A stretch of 64,000 nt of DNA from the NCBI RefSeq assembly GCF_900157375.1, contig NZ_LT721901.1, forward strand, positions 186,001 through 250,000, written 5' to 3'. The stretch is from Mycobacterium rhizamassiliense. GTDB taxonomy: Bacteria > Actinomycetota > Actinomycetes > Mycobacteriales > Mycobacteriaceae. Positions 7,946 through 16,036 of this stretch are shown here, one piece after another (within the stretch, counting starts at the first letter, position 1; the number at the start of each line of letters is the position of its first letter). The position numbers and the translations under genes were made by a program. Below the pieces are notes generated by a model. It was given only the letters and a program-made list of their open reading frames with translations, searched no databases and had not been told where the DNA came from.

Positions 7946-9154
7946 ATGGCAATCAATCTCGAACTGCCCCGCAAGATGCAGGCGGTGATCGACAAGGCCC
8001 ACCAGGCCGGCGCGGAGTTGATGCGCCCGATCGCCCGCAAGTACGACGAGAAGGAGCACGCCTACCCGGTCGAACTCGACACACTGGCCAGCCTGTTCTC
8101 CGGGGCCGCCGAATCGAATGCGCTGGAGCTTGCCGGGGCCGACGCCTTCCGGGGCAGTGAGAGCAAGGAAGAAAACCGCAACGGCGCCAACATGGCCGCG
8201 GTGCTGCAGACGCTGGAGGCGTGCTGGGGCGACGCCGCGATGATGCTGTCGATCCCCTATCAGGGCCTGGGCAACGCTGCCATCAGCGGCGTGGCCACCG
8301 ACGAGCAGCTCAGCCGGCTGGGCCGGGTGTGGGCCGCGATGGCCATCACCGAACCGGGCTTCGGCTCCGACTCGGCCGCGGTGTCCACCACCGCCAAGCT
8401 CGACGGCGATGACTATGTGATCAACGGCGAAAAGATCTTCGTGACAGCGGGTTCGCGGGCCACGCACATCGTGGTGTGGGCGACGCTGGACAAGTCGCAG
8501 GGCCGCCCGGCGATCAAGTCGTTCATCGTGCCCCGGGAGCATCCCGGCGTCACGGTCGAGCGGCTGGAGAACAAGCTCGGCATCAAGGGCTCCGACACCG
8601 CCGTCATCCGGTTCGACAATGCGCGCATTCCCAAGGAAAACCTGCTCGGCAAGCCGGAAATCGAATCCGGCCAGGGGTTCGCCGGCGTGATGGAGACCTT
8701 CGACAACACCCGGCCCGTGGTCGCGGGCATGGCCATCGGAATCGCCCGGGCCGCATTGGAGGAGCTTCGCAAGATCCTGACCGGGGCCGGGGTGGAGATC
8801 TCCTACGACAGGCCCTCGCATGCCCAAAGTGCCGCCGCGGCAGAGTTTTTGCGCATGGAGGCTGACTGGGAATCGGCCTACCAGCTGACTCTGCGCGCGG
8901 CGTGGCAGGCCGACAACAAGATCCCCAACTCCAAAGAAGCGTCGATGGCCAAGGCCAAAGCCGGACGGGTGGGCACCGACGTCACCCTGAAGGCCGTCGA
9001 ATTGTCCGGAACCGCAGGTTATTCCGAGCAGGCGTTGCTGGAGAAGTGGGCGCGCGACTCGAAGATCATGGACATCTTCGAGGGCACGCAGCAGATCCAG
9101 CAGCTCGTCGTCGCCCGCCGCCTGCTCGGCCTGTCCTCGTCCGAACTCAAGTAG
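7946..9154 (+). CDS. fadE23: Acyl-CoA dehydrogenase FadE23
   Basis: 402-residue acyl-CoA dehydrogenase, 34 bases after fadE24. ACAD landmarks are AMAITEPGFGSDSAAVST (FAD-binding middle domain), YVINGEKIFVTAGSRA, NKLGIKGSDTAVIRF and the C-terminal DIFEGTQQIQQLVVARRLLG, whose Glu is the catalytic base position. It is presumed to catalyse alpha,beta-dehydrogenation of an acyl-CoA; the substrate is unknown. The M. tuberculosis orthologue Rv3140 lies in the same order after fadE24. The ATG at 7946 begins MAINLELPRKMQ, the conserved N-terminus. Confidence 0.93.
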   Translation: MAINLELPRKMQAVIDKAHQAGAELMRPIARKYDEKEHAYPVELDTLASLFSGAAESNALELAGADAFRGSESKEENRNGANMAAVLQTLEACWGDAAMMLSIPYQGLGNAAISGVATDEQLSRLGRVWAAMAITEPGFGSDSAAVSTTAKLDGDDYVINGEKIFVTAGSRATHIVVWATLDKSQGRPAIKSFIVPREHPGVTVERLENKLGIKGSDTAVIRFDNARIPKENLLGKPEIESGQGFAGVMETFDNTRPVVAGMAIGIARAALEELRKILTGAGVEISYDRPSHAQSAAAAEFLRMEADWESAYQLTLRAAWQADNKIPNSKEASMAKAKAGRVGTDVTLKAVELSGTAGYSEQALLEKWARDSKIMDIFEGTQQIQQLVVARRLLGLSSSELK

Positions 9155-9683
9155 TCAGCGGACGCGGCGGCCCGGCCTCGTCGCCGGGCCCGTCGAGGTC
9201 AAGCTGCCACCACTCGACGTCGTGCCACTCCCCCCGCTTCCATCCCACGCGCCGATAGCGGCCCGCCGGCGCGAAGCCGAACGCCCGGTGCAGGGCGTTG
9301 CTGGCTTCGTTGGGCTGCGCGATGCCGGCGAACGCCCGCCGGAAGCCGTGTTGCCGCAGCCGGCGGAGCAGTTCGTCGTAGAGCAATCGGCCGGCACCGC
9401 GGCGATGGCGTTGCGCCGCCACGTAGACGCTGGTCTCGACCGACCATCGGTAGGCGGGACGCGGATTGAACTGGTGGGCATACGCGTAACCACCGATGTC
9501 GCCGTCGAATTCGAGTACCAGCCATTCGTGCGTTGCAAGCGCGCCCTCGATACGCCTCGCCATCTCCTGGGTCGTCGGGACGTCCGTCTCGAACGTGACC
9601 GCGGTGTCCAGCACGTAGGGGCGGTAGATATCGACGCACGCCGCGGCGTCGGCGGCACTGGCGCGGCGCACGTGCGGGAACAT
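9147..9683 (-). CDS. GNAT family N-acetyltransferase (phosphinothricin acetyltransferase-like)
   Basis: 178-residue GNAT protein. Residues 1-20 (FPHVRRASAADAAACVDIY) form the first strand and helix. VETSVYVAAQRHRRGAGRLL contains the acetyl-CoA pyrophosphate-binding R/Q-x-x-G-x-G/A motif. FAGIAQPNEASNALHRAFGF and GWKRGEWHDVEWWQLDL are characteristic of the phosphinothricin/methionine sulfoximine acetyltransferase group, which acetylates free amino groups of glutamate analogues. The ATG at 9683 is preferred because upstream codons do not resemble the family. It converges on fadE23, overlapping its end by eight bases. It is absent from this spot in M. tuberculosis as I recall it. Confidence 0.85.
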   Translation of the reverse strand: MFPHVRRASAADAAACVDIYRPYVLDTAVTFETDVPTTQEMARRIEGALATHEWLVLEFDGDIGGYAYAHQFNPRPAYRWSVETSVYVAAQRHRRGAGRLLYDELLRRLRQHGFRRAFAGIAQPNEASNALHRAFGFAPAGRYRRVGWKRGEWHDVEWWQLDLDGPGDEAGPPRPLTT

Positions 9684-9786
9684 CAGCGACCAGGCCGAAC
9701 GCTCTGCACCGAACAAGGCTAGCGTCCCGTCATGGACGGTGGTGCGGGTCGCCGGCGCATTTTGAGCCGACAGTAGGCTTCCGATC

Positions 9787-10758
9787 ATGCGCGCTGCACA
9801 GGTAACTCGGCTAGACGGTCCGGACGCCATCGAGTTGGGCGAGGTCGACGAACCAACCGGCGACGGGGTGGTGGTCGACGTGCACGCGGCCGGTGCCGCG
9901 TTCCCCGACGCGTTGCTCACCCGCGGCCTCTACCAATACCGGCCCGAACCGCCGTTCGTGCTCGGCGCCGAAATCGCCGGCGTGGTCCGTTCGGCGCCCG
10001 ACGGGTCGCACGTGAGTCCCGGCGACCGCGTCGTCGGGCTGACGATGCTCACCGGCGGCATGGCGGAGGTCGCGGTGTTGGCGCCCGATCGGGTGTTCAA
10101 GCTGCCGGACAACGTGAGCTTCGAGGCCGGCGCAGGCCTGCTGTTCAACGACCTGACCGTGTATTTCGCGCTGACCACGCGCGGCCGCCTGCAGCAGGGC
10201 GAGACGGTGCTCGTGCACGGCGCGGCCGGCGGGATCGGGACGTCGACGCTGCGCCTGGCGCCGGTGCTGGGGGCGTCCCGGACCATCGCGGTCGTCAGCA
10301 CCGAGGAGAAGGCCGATATCGCGACGGCGGCGGGCGCGACCGATGTGGTGCTGGCCGACGGTTTCAAGGATGCGGTCAAGGAGCTGACCGACGGACGCGG
10401 CGTCGACATGGTCGTCGACCCGGTCGGCGGTGACCGGTTCACCGATTCGCTGCGCTCGCTGGTCGCCGGCGGACGGCTGCTGGTGATCGGCTTCACCGGC
10501 GGCGAGATCCCCACCGTCAAGGTAAACCGGTTGCTGCTCAACAACATTGATGTCATCGGTGTCGGCTGGGGCGCCTGGGCCGGGTCGCACCCCGGGGCGC
10601 TGACCGAGCAGTGGAACGCGCTGGAGAGCCTGCTGAGCTCGGGCAAGCTGCCCGCACCGCAGCCGGACGTCTTCGCGCTGGAGGAGGCCGCGGCCGCGGT
10701 CGCGTCGATGGAGAACCGCACCGCCAAGGGCAAGGTCGTCCTGCGCGTCCGCGACTAG
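9787..10758 (+). CDS. fadB4: Zinc-independent quinone/enoyl reductase-like oxidoreductase FadB4
   Basis: 323-residue medium-chain dehydrogenase/reductase of the NADPH:quinone oxidoreductase type. The GroES-like N-terminal domain has VVVDVHAAGAAFPDALLTRGLY and VLGAEIAGVV. The Rossmann part carries VLVHGAAGGIGTSTLRLA (the NADPH-binding AxxGxxG) and VVDPVGGDRF. Zinc-binding residues of alcohol dehydrogenases are missing, as normal for this subgroup. Orthologue of Rv3141, which follows fadE23 in M. tuberculosis. It likely reduces an enone or quinone with NADPH. Confidence 0.9.
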   Translation: MRAAQVTRLDGPDAIELGEVDEPTGDGVVVDVHAAGAAFPDALLTRGLYQYRPEPPFVLGAEIAGVVRSAPDGSHVSPGDRVVGLTMLTGGMAEVAVLAPDRVFKLPDNVSFEAGAGLLFNDLTVYFALTTRGRLQQGETVLVHGAAGGIGTSTLRLAPVLGASRTIAVVSTEEKADIATAAGATDVVLADGFKDAVKELTDGRGVDMVVDPVGGDRFTDSLRSLVAGGRLLVIGFTGGEIPTVKVNRLLLNNIDVIGVGWGAWAGSHPGALTEQWNALESLLSSGKLPAPQPDVFALEEAAAAVASMENRTAKGKVVLRVRD

Positions 10759-10770
10759 CGGCGTCGTCTC

Positions 10771-10930
10771 GTTGCGAGTGCGTCGGCGGCGTTGCGAGTG
10801 CGTCGGCGGCGGGAATTCGGCCGTTTTCCCGCCCTGAGCGCACAGGGCCCACCGTCAGCACACGCGCGCGGCCGTCAGCGCACCCCCGAAGCCCTCAGCG
10901 CACACCCGACGCCGTGAGCACACGCGCAAG
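10771..10930. repeat. Intergenic array of eight 20-bp modules
   Basis: The block divides exactly into 20-base modules. Modules 1 and 2 (10771-10810) are identical, GTTGCGAGTGCGTCGGCGGC. Module 3 (10811-10830) has GGGAA and TTCCC as its two ends. Modules 4-8 (10831-10930) are degenerate copies carrying AGCGCAC or AGCACAC at the same offset, starting at 10837, 10857, 10877, 10897 and 10917. The array fills most of the gap between fadB4 and the catabolic operon. I think similar GTCAGCGCAC-type runs occur between genes in other mycobacteria, but cannot verify this here. Confidence 0.85.
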
Positions 10931-10945
10931 ACCCCTTGTGCGACG

Positions 10946-10973
10946 CTGAAACAAAAAGTAAAATCACTTTCAG
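10946..10973. promoter_or_regulatory. AT-rich inverted repeats before the dioxygenase operon
   Basis: CTGAAA (10946-10951) is inverted as TTTCAG (10968-10973). Nested inside, AAAGT (10955-10959) is inverted as ACTTT (10966-10970) around a six-base spacer. This short AT-rich segment lies 30 bases before the first gene of the catabolic operon and is the likely promoter/operator. The operon's own TetR gene at 15380 is the obvious candidate to bind here; that is inference. Confidence 0.4.
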
Positions 10974-11003
10974 TTCCTTGTCACCGGAGCCCGGGAGTCT
11001 TCC

Positions 11004-12095
11004 ATGGAATCCTTCGTCCACCTGCGAAAAGGCAAAACACCGCATCGGCTGCACGCCGACCTTGACGGCCTCAAGGACGACGAGCTGGGCCGCGGCGGGT
11101 TCACCGGGCGGACGGCCAACGTCTACCGCCGCAACGACCCGACGGCGTACCGATCAGTCGGGCCGCTGCGCCCCATCGACGTGCTGTCCAGCGAGCTCAA
11201 GCCCGGTGACGCCACCGACGCCCACGGCGGGCCGCTGCTGATGTTCAGCAACGACGACTGCCGGATCTACCTGAGCCGCCGCGTCGAGCCCATGCCCTTC
11301 TTCGCCCGCCACGTCGACGGCGACCTGCTCTGCTTCGTGCATGACGGCGCCGGTCTGCTGGAGACCGAATTCGGCCCGCTGACCTACCGGCCCGGCGACT
11401 GGGTCTACATCCCCAAGGCCTGCACCTGGCGCCAGGTGCCGGAGCGCGAAACCACGTTGTTGATGATCGAGGCCACCGACGAGTTCCGCGTCCCTCCCCC
11501 CGGCGCGCTCGGGCGGCACTTCCCGTTCGACCCGTCGCAGGCCGTCATCCCCGAGCCGGCGCCGATCGACGACGATGGCCGCGACGAGTACGAGGTGCGG
11601 CTCATCCACGAGGGCGGCCCGACAACGCTGTTCTACCAACACAATCCGCTCGACGTCGAGGGCTGGCGCGGCGACAACTTCGCCTTCACCTTCAACATCG
11701 CCGACTACAATGTGGTCACCTCCGACAGCGTCCACCTGCCGCCGACAGTCCACCTGTTCATGCAGGCGACCGGCGTCTACGTGATGAACTTCCTGCCCAA
11801 GCCCGCCGAGGGCGTGCCCGGTACCGAACGCACACCCTGGTATCACCGCAACGTCGACTACGACGAGATCGCCTTCTTCCACGGCGGCTCGCTGTACGGC
11901 ATCCCGATGCCGCCGGGCCTGATTTCCCATGCACCGCAAGGTGTTCACCACGGCGCACCGGAAAAGGCCCGGGAACGCGCCCGGCGCAAATTCGACGAGC
12001 ATTCGCGGGTCGACTGGCAGGTCATCGCCATCGACACCCGCAAGCGGCTGACGCCGTCCGCCGACGTACTCGCCAACGATTTAGGACAACACTGA
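11004..12095 (+). CDS. Homogentisate 1,2-dioxygenase-like cupin
   Basis: 363-residue protein of the homogentisate dioxygenase family, which opens aromatic rings with O2 at a non-heme iron. The N-terminal cupin half contains GDLLCFVHDGAGLLETEFG and LTYRPGDWVYIPKACTWR. The C-terminal half has WYHRNVDYDEIAFFHGG followed by HAPQGVHHGAPE, which correspond to the iron-binding His, Glu and His region. It is shorter than classical HmgA (about 380-440 aa), and its partners are not the usual fumarylacetoacetate genes, so the true substrate may differ. First gene of the operon; GGGAG at 10993-10997 serves as ribosome binding site. Confidence 0.8.
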   Translation: MESFVHLRKGKTPHRLHADLDGLKDDELGRGGFTGRTANVYRRNDPTAYRSVGPLRPIDVLSSELKPGDATDAHGGPLLMFSNDDCRIYLSRRVEPMPFFARHVDGDLLCFVHDGAGLLETEFGPLTYRPGDWVYIPKACTWRQVPERETTLLMIEATDEFRVPPPGALGRHFPFDPSQAVIPEPAPIDDDGRDEYEVRLIHEGGPTTLFYQHNPLDVEGWRGDNFAFTFNIADYNVVTSDSVHLPPTVHLFMQATGVYVMNFLPKPAEGVPGTERTPWYHRNVDYDEIAFFHGGSLYGIPMPPGLISHAPQGVHHGAPEKARERARRKFDEHSRVDWQVIAIDTRKRLTPSADVLANDLGQH

Positions 12096-13294
12096 TGAGC
12101 CAAGCCGTGCAGCAAACCGTGAAGCACGAATACGACCGGATTCCGTATCTCGTTGCCTTCCAGAACAATTCCGATGTTCGGGATGTGTACGGCGGCCTGG
12201 CCGAGATCACCGTGCTGGAAAGCTACCTGCTCAAGCCCAAGAACAAGCCGTCGGACACCGTGCTGATGTTCATGCACCCGATCGGCGGCGGCGCCTACCT
12301 GCCGATGATGAACGGGCTGGCCCGCGCCGGCCACCACGTCATCTACTGCAACAGCCGGTTCCGCGGCACGGATTCGGCGCTGCTGATGGAGAAGGTGGTC
12401 GAGGACCTCGGCGAAGCCATCAAGGACGCGAAGAACCGGCTGGGCTATGAGAAGGTCGTGCTGGCCGGGTGGAGCGGCGGCGGCTCGCTGTCGGTGCTCT
12501 ACCAGCAGCAGGCCCAGCACGCGACCATCACCAGCAGCCCGTCCGGCGACGGGCCCGACCTGACCAAGCTGGACCTCCCCGCCGCCGACGGCATCATGCT
12601 GCTCGCCGCGCACATCAGCCGGCACGGCACGCTGACCGAATGGATGGACGCGTCGATCCTCGACGAATCCGATCCCACCAAGCGCGATCCCGAGCTCGAC
12701 CTGTACAACCCGGACAACCCCAACCAACCGCCCTACACCGAGGAATTCCTGGCGCGGTACCGTCAGGCTCAGATTGACCGCAACCGGCGCATCACCGCCT
12801 GGGTGAAAGACAAGTTGGCCGAATTGAAAGCGCAAGGTCGCCCGCAGGACGAATTCGGGTTCGTCGTGCACGGCACCATGGCCGACCCGCGCTGGCTGGA
12901 TCCGGCCGTCGACCCCAACGAGCGCAAGCCGGGCACCTGCTACCTGGGCGACCCTCAGGTGGTGAACAACGGCCCGGTCGGGCTGGCCCGCTTCTCGACA
13001 CTGCGTGGCTGGCTCTCGCAGTGGAGCTACGACGAGGCCCGCGGCGACGGCGTGGACTGCGGGCGCGACATCGCGGTCCCAGCGCTGGTGATCGGTAACC
13101 TGGCCGACGATGCCTGTACGCCCAGCCACACCCGCCGGCTGTTCGAGGCGATCGGGCACCCCGACAAGGAGATGCACGAAATCCACGGCGCCACACACTA
13201 TTACGCGGGCCCCGATCAGCGTGACAAGCTGCGCGAGGCCGTCGACGTCGTGACCGACTGGCTGATTCGACACGAATTCGCGAGCGCCGGATGA
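12095..13294 (+). CDS. Alpha/beta hydrolase
   Basis: 399-residue serine hydrolase. Ser127 sits in the nucleophile elbow AGWSGGGSL. HPIGGGAY near residue 61 is the oxyanion region, and the C-terminal NLADDACTPSHTRR and HEIHGATHYY supply the expected acid and histidine. The start overlaps the preceding stop by one base (TGATG), indicating translational coupling. With the ring-cleavage-type cupin upstream it could cleave a C-C or ester bond in the ring-fission product; this is inference. Confidence 0.85.
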   Translation: MSQAVQQTVKHEYDRIPYLVAFQNNSDVRDVYGGLAEITVLESYLLKPKNKPSDTVLMFMHPIGGGAYLPMMNGLARAGHHVIYCNSRFRGTDSALLMEKVVEDLGEAIKDAKNRLGYEKVVLAGWSGGGSLSVLYQQQAQHATITSSPSGDGPDLTKLDLPAADGIMLLAAHISRHGTLTEWMDASILDESDPTKRDPELDLYNPDNPNQPPYTEEFLARYRQAQIDRNRRITAWVKDKLAELKAQGRPQDEFGFVVHGTMADPRWLDPAVDPNERKPGTCYLGDPQVVNNGPVGLARFSTLRGWLSQWSYDEARGDGVDCGRDIAVPALVIGNLADDACTPSHTRRLFEAIGHPDKEMHEIHGATHYYAGPDQRDKLREAVDVVTDWLIRHEFASAG

Positions 13295-14490
13295 CAGGTG
13301 CGCTGGACGGCATCCGGGTGCTCGAACTGGGCACCCTGATCGCCGGGCCGTTCGCCGGTCGGCTGCTCGGCGACATGGGCGCCGACGTCATCAAGATCGA
13401 ACCGCCGGGCGCCCCCGATCCCCTGCGCACGTGGGGCCAGGCCGAGGTCGACGGGGAGCATGTCTTCTGGACGGTGCACGCGCGCAACAAGAGAGCGATC
13501 ACCCTCGACCTGCGCCGGCCGCGCGGCCGCGAGCTGTTCCTCGAACTCGTCGACAAGTCCGACGTCATCGTCGAGAACTTCCGCCCGGGCACCCTGGAGA
13601 AGTGGGACCTGGGCTACGACGTGCTCAACGCGCGCAATCCGCGCATCATCCTGGTCCGGGTCTCCGGCTACGGGCAGACCGGGCCCGACGCGCACAAGGC
13701 GGGCTACGCGTCGGTGGCCGAGGCCGCAAGCGGGCTGCGGCACCTCAACGGGTTTCCCGGCGGACCGCCACCCCGGCTCGCTCTGTCGCTGGGTGACAGC
13801 CTGGCCGGCATGTTCGGCGCCCAGGGCGCACTGGCCGCCCTGTACCGGCGCAGCGTCACCGGGCACGGCCAGGTGGTCGACGTCGCGCTCACCGAATCAT
13901 GCTTGGCCGTACAGGAATCCACGATCCCCGACTACGACGCCGGCGGCGTGGTGCGCGGTCCGTCGGGCACCCGGCTCGAGGGCATCGCGCCCTCCAACAT
14001 CTACCGCACCGCCGACGACTCCTGGGTGGTGATCGCCGCCAACCAGGACACGGTCTTCGCGCGCCTGTGCAAGGCCATGGGCCGCCCGGAGCTGGCCAGC
14101 GACGACCGGTTCGCCACGCACACCGCCCGCGGCCGCAACCAGGACGAGCTCGACAAGATCATCGCCGCGTGGGCCGCCGAGCGCCAGCCCGGCGACATCG
14201 TCGAAACACTTTCTGCCGCAGGCGTGATCGCCGGACCAATCAACACCGTCGCCGAGGTGGTCGCGGACCCGCAACTGCAGGCCCGCGGCATGCTCGTCGA
14301 GCACCACGACGAACGCATCGGGCGCCCCGTCCTGGGACCGGGCGTGGTCCCGGTGCTCTCGGAGTCGCCCGGCGGCGTCCGCACCGCCGGCTCGGCGCGC
14401 CCGGGCCAGCACAACAGCGATGTCTACGGCGACCTGTTGGGCAAGACCGCCGCAGAACTCGAGGCACTGAAGGCCGAGGAGGTGCTATGA
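13291..14490 (+). CDS. CaiB/BaiF family (class III) CoA transferase
   Basis: 399-residue class III CoA transferase. VLELGTLIAGPFAGRLLGDMGADVIKIE and NKRAITLDLRRPRGRELF are family signatures. Asp169 in LALSLGDSLAG occupies the position of the catalytic aspartate that forms the acyl-CoA anhydride in formyl-CoA transferase. It transfers CoA from a donor thioester to a carboxylic acid, and so could activate the operon's substrate. Overlaps the previous gene by four bases and the next by four. Confidence 0.92.
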   Translation: MTGALDGIRVLELGTLIAGPFAGRLLGDMGADVIKIEPPGAPDPLRTWGQAEVDGEHVFWTVHARNKRAITLDLRRPRGRELFLELVDKSDVIVENFRPGTLEKWDLGYDVLNARNPRIILVRVSGYGQTGPDAHKAGYASVAEAASGLRHLNGFPGGPPPRLALSLGDSLAGMFGAQGALAALYRRSVTGHGQVVDVALTESCLAVQESTIPDYDAGGVVRGPSGTRLEGIAPSNIYRTADDSWVVIAANQDTVFARLCKAMGRPELASDDRFATHTARGRNQDELDKIIAAWAAERQPGDIVETLSAAGVIAGPINTVAEVVADPQLQARGMLVEHHDERIGRPVLGPGVVPVLSESPGGVRTAGSARPGQHNSDVYGDLLGKTAAELEALKAEEVL

Positions 14491-15380
14491 CCCACGTCGA
14501 CATTCGTGAGGTGTCGCTGCGCGACGGCCTGCAGATCGAGAAGCCAATTCCCTTGGCGGCCAAGCTGGAGCTGCTCGCCGCGGTGGCCGCCACCGGGGTG
14601 CGCGAGGTCGAGGTCACCGCGTTCGTGTCGCCGACCAAGGTGCCGTCGATGGCCGACGCGGCCGAGGTCGCCGCGCACCTGCACGACTACCCGGACATCG
14701 AATTCTCCGCCTTGGTAGCCAGCCCCAACGGCGCCAAGCGGGCCGTCGCCGCTGGGCTGCGCTCGATCGAGTACGTGGTGGCCGCCGACGACGCCTTCAG
14801 CATGCGAAATGTCGGGCGCACCAGCGCCGAGGCCACCGATCAGATCGGCGAGATCATCGCGATCGCGCATGACGGCAACGTCACCGTCGAGGTCACCATC
14901 GCCACCGCGTGGGACTCGCCGTTCGAAGGCCCCACCCCGCCGCAGCGCGTGCTCGACATCGCCACGGCCGCCCGCGACCGCGGGGCCGACCGACTGTCGA
15001 TCGCCGACACGATCGGCACCACCACCCCGGGCCGCGTGAGTTCGCTGATCGCACAGGTACTTCCGGTGATCGGCGACCTGCCGCTGGGCGGGCATTTCCA
15101 CAACACCCGCGGCTCCGGCCTGGCCAGCGCCTACGCCGCGGTCAACGCCGGGGTCACCCGGCTGGACGCGTCGGTCGGCGGGCTGGGCGGTTGCCCGTTC
15201 GCGCCGGGCGCCACCGGCAACATCGCCACCGAGGACCTGGTGTACCTGCTGACCGACAGCGGCATCGATGTCGACGTAGACCTGAAGGCCGCGATCGCCG
15301 CCGCCGACGTCGCGAAATCGCTTGTGGGCCACGACCTGCCGAGCGCCCTGCTGCGCGCCGGCGACCGAATCCGGGCCTGA
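14487..15380 (+). CDS. Hydroxymethylglutaryl-CoA lyase-like enzyme
   Basis: 297-residue TIM-barrel lyase of the DRE-TIM/HMGL-like family. IREVSLRDGLQ holds the catalytic Arg-Asp; GGHFHNTRGSGLA carries the metal-binding HxH; GGLGGCPFAPGATGN is the HMG-CoA lyase signature with the active-site Cys loop. It cleaves HMG-CoA or a related 3-hydroxy-3-alkylglutaryl-CoA to acetyl-CoA and a keto product. The ATG at 14487 overlaps the CoA-transferase stop (ATGA) and begins MTHVDIREVSLRDG. Confidence 0.9.
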   Translation: MTHVDIREVSLRDGLQIEKPIPLAAKLELLAAVAATGVREVEVTAFVSPTKVPSMADAAEVAAHLHDYPDIEFSALVASPNGAKRAVAAGLRSIEYVVAADDAFSMRNVGRTSAEATDQIGEIIAIAHDGNVTVEVTIATAWDSPFEGPTPPQRVLDIATAARDRGADRLSIADTIGTTTPGRVSSLIAQVLPVIGDLPLGGHFHNTRGSGLASAYAAVNAGVTRLDASVGGLGGCPFAPGATGNIATEDLVYLLTDSGIDVDVDLKAAIAAADVAKSLVGHDLPSALLRAGDRIRA

Positions 15381-16015
15381 TGCCCGCCGAACTGCTGACC
15401 GCCAAGGGCCGCCAGACGAGGCAGGCCATCGAGCAGGCGGCCCGCGAACTGTTCGCCGAGCGCGGCTTCCACGGCACCACGCTGGCCGACATCACCTCGG
15501 CCGCGGGCAGATCGCCCGCGGTGTTCTACCGGTACTTCGCCGACAAGGAAGACCTGCTGGCCGGGCTGGCGGAATCGTTTCTCCACGAGGTGCTGACGCC
15601 GTCCGGCCTGAAACTGCACCTACCCGACTCTCCCCCGCAAGCGGGAGGGGCCCCCACCGACAACGACGACTTTTTTACTGCGGTGGTCAGCGGGTACTGG
15701 GACATGTTCAAGCTGAACATCGGCACCATGATCGCCGTGGCCCAACTGGCCACTACCCAGCAACGGTTTGCGGCCGTGCAGAAAGAATTTCGCCGCTTCG
15801 GCATGGACATCGTGGCCGCGTCGGTGCGCCGCGCCCAGGAACAGGGTTACGGAACCGAGCTCAACCCGCAGCACACGGCGGCCGCGATCGCGCTGCTGTT
15901 CGAGAACTTCACCACCGTGTTCGTGGGCACCCACGGCCTGGATGTGGAAATCAGCGACGAGGACGCGATCAAGACCTTGTCGACGATCTGGAAGAAAACC
16001 CTTTACGGCAGCTAA
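15380..16015 (+). CDS. TetR family transcriptional regulator
   Basis: 211-residue regulator. The N-terminal helix-turn-helix domain (about 10-55) reads RQAIEQAARELFAERGFHGTTLADITSAAGRSPAVFYRYFADKED in segments typical of TetR. The ligand-binding domain follows. Residues around 83-92 (SPPQAGGAP) are encoded by a GC-rich hairpin that looks inserted in frame (see the repeat at 15630). Its ATG overlaps the lyase stop by one base, so the regulator is co-transcribed with the enzymes and probably controls them. Confidence 0.9.
   Translation: MPAELLTAKGRQTRQAIEQAARELFAERGFHGTTLADITSAAGRSPAVFYRYFADKEDLLAGLAESFLHEVLTPSGLKLHLPDSPPQAGGAPTDNDDFFTAVVSGYWDMFKLNIGTMIAVAQLATTQQRFAAVQKEFRRFGMDIVAASVRRAQEQGYGTELNPQHTAAAIALLFENFTTVFVGTHGLDVEISDEDAIKTLSTIWKKTLYGS
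15630..15650. repeat. GC-rich palindromic element inside the TetR coding sequence
   Basis: CTCCCCCGC (15630-15638), AA, then GCGGGAGGGG (15641-15650), followed by CCCCC. The hairpin has one irregularity. It encodes the low-complexity stretch between LHLPD and PTDNDD in the regulator. Short palindromes with a CGCAAGCG-type core are, from memory, dispersed in mycobacterial genomes, so this may be one that inserted without breaking the frame. Confidence 0.5.
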
Positions 16016-16036
16016 CCGAGATCTTAGGAGAGAACA

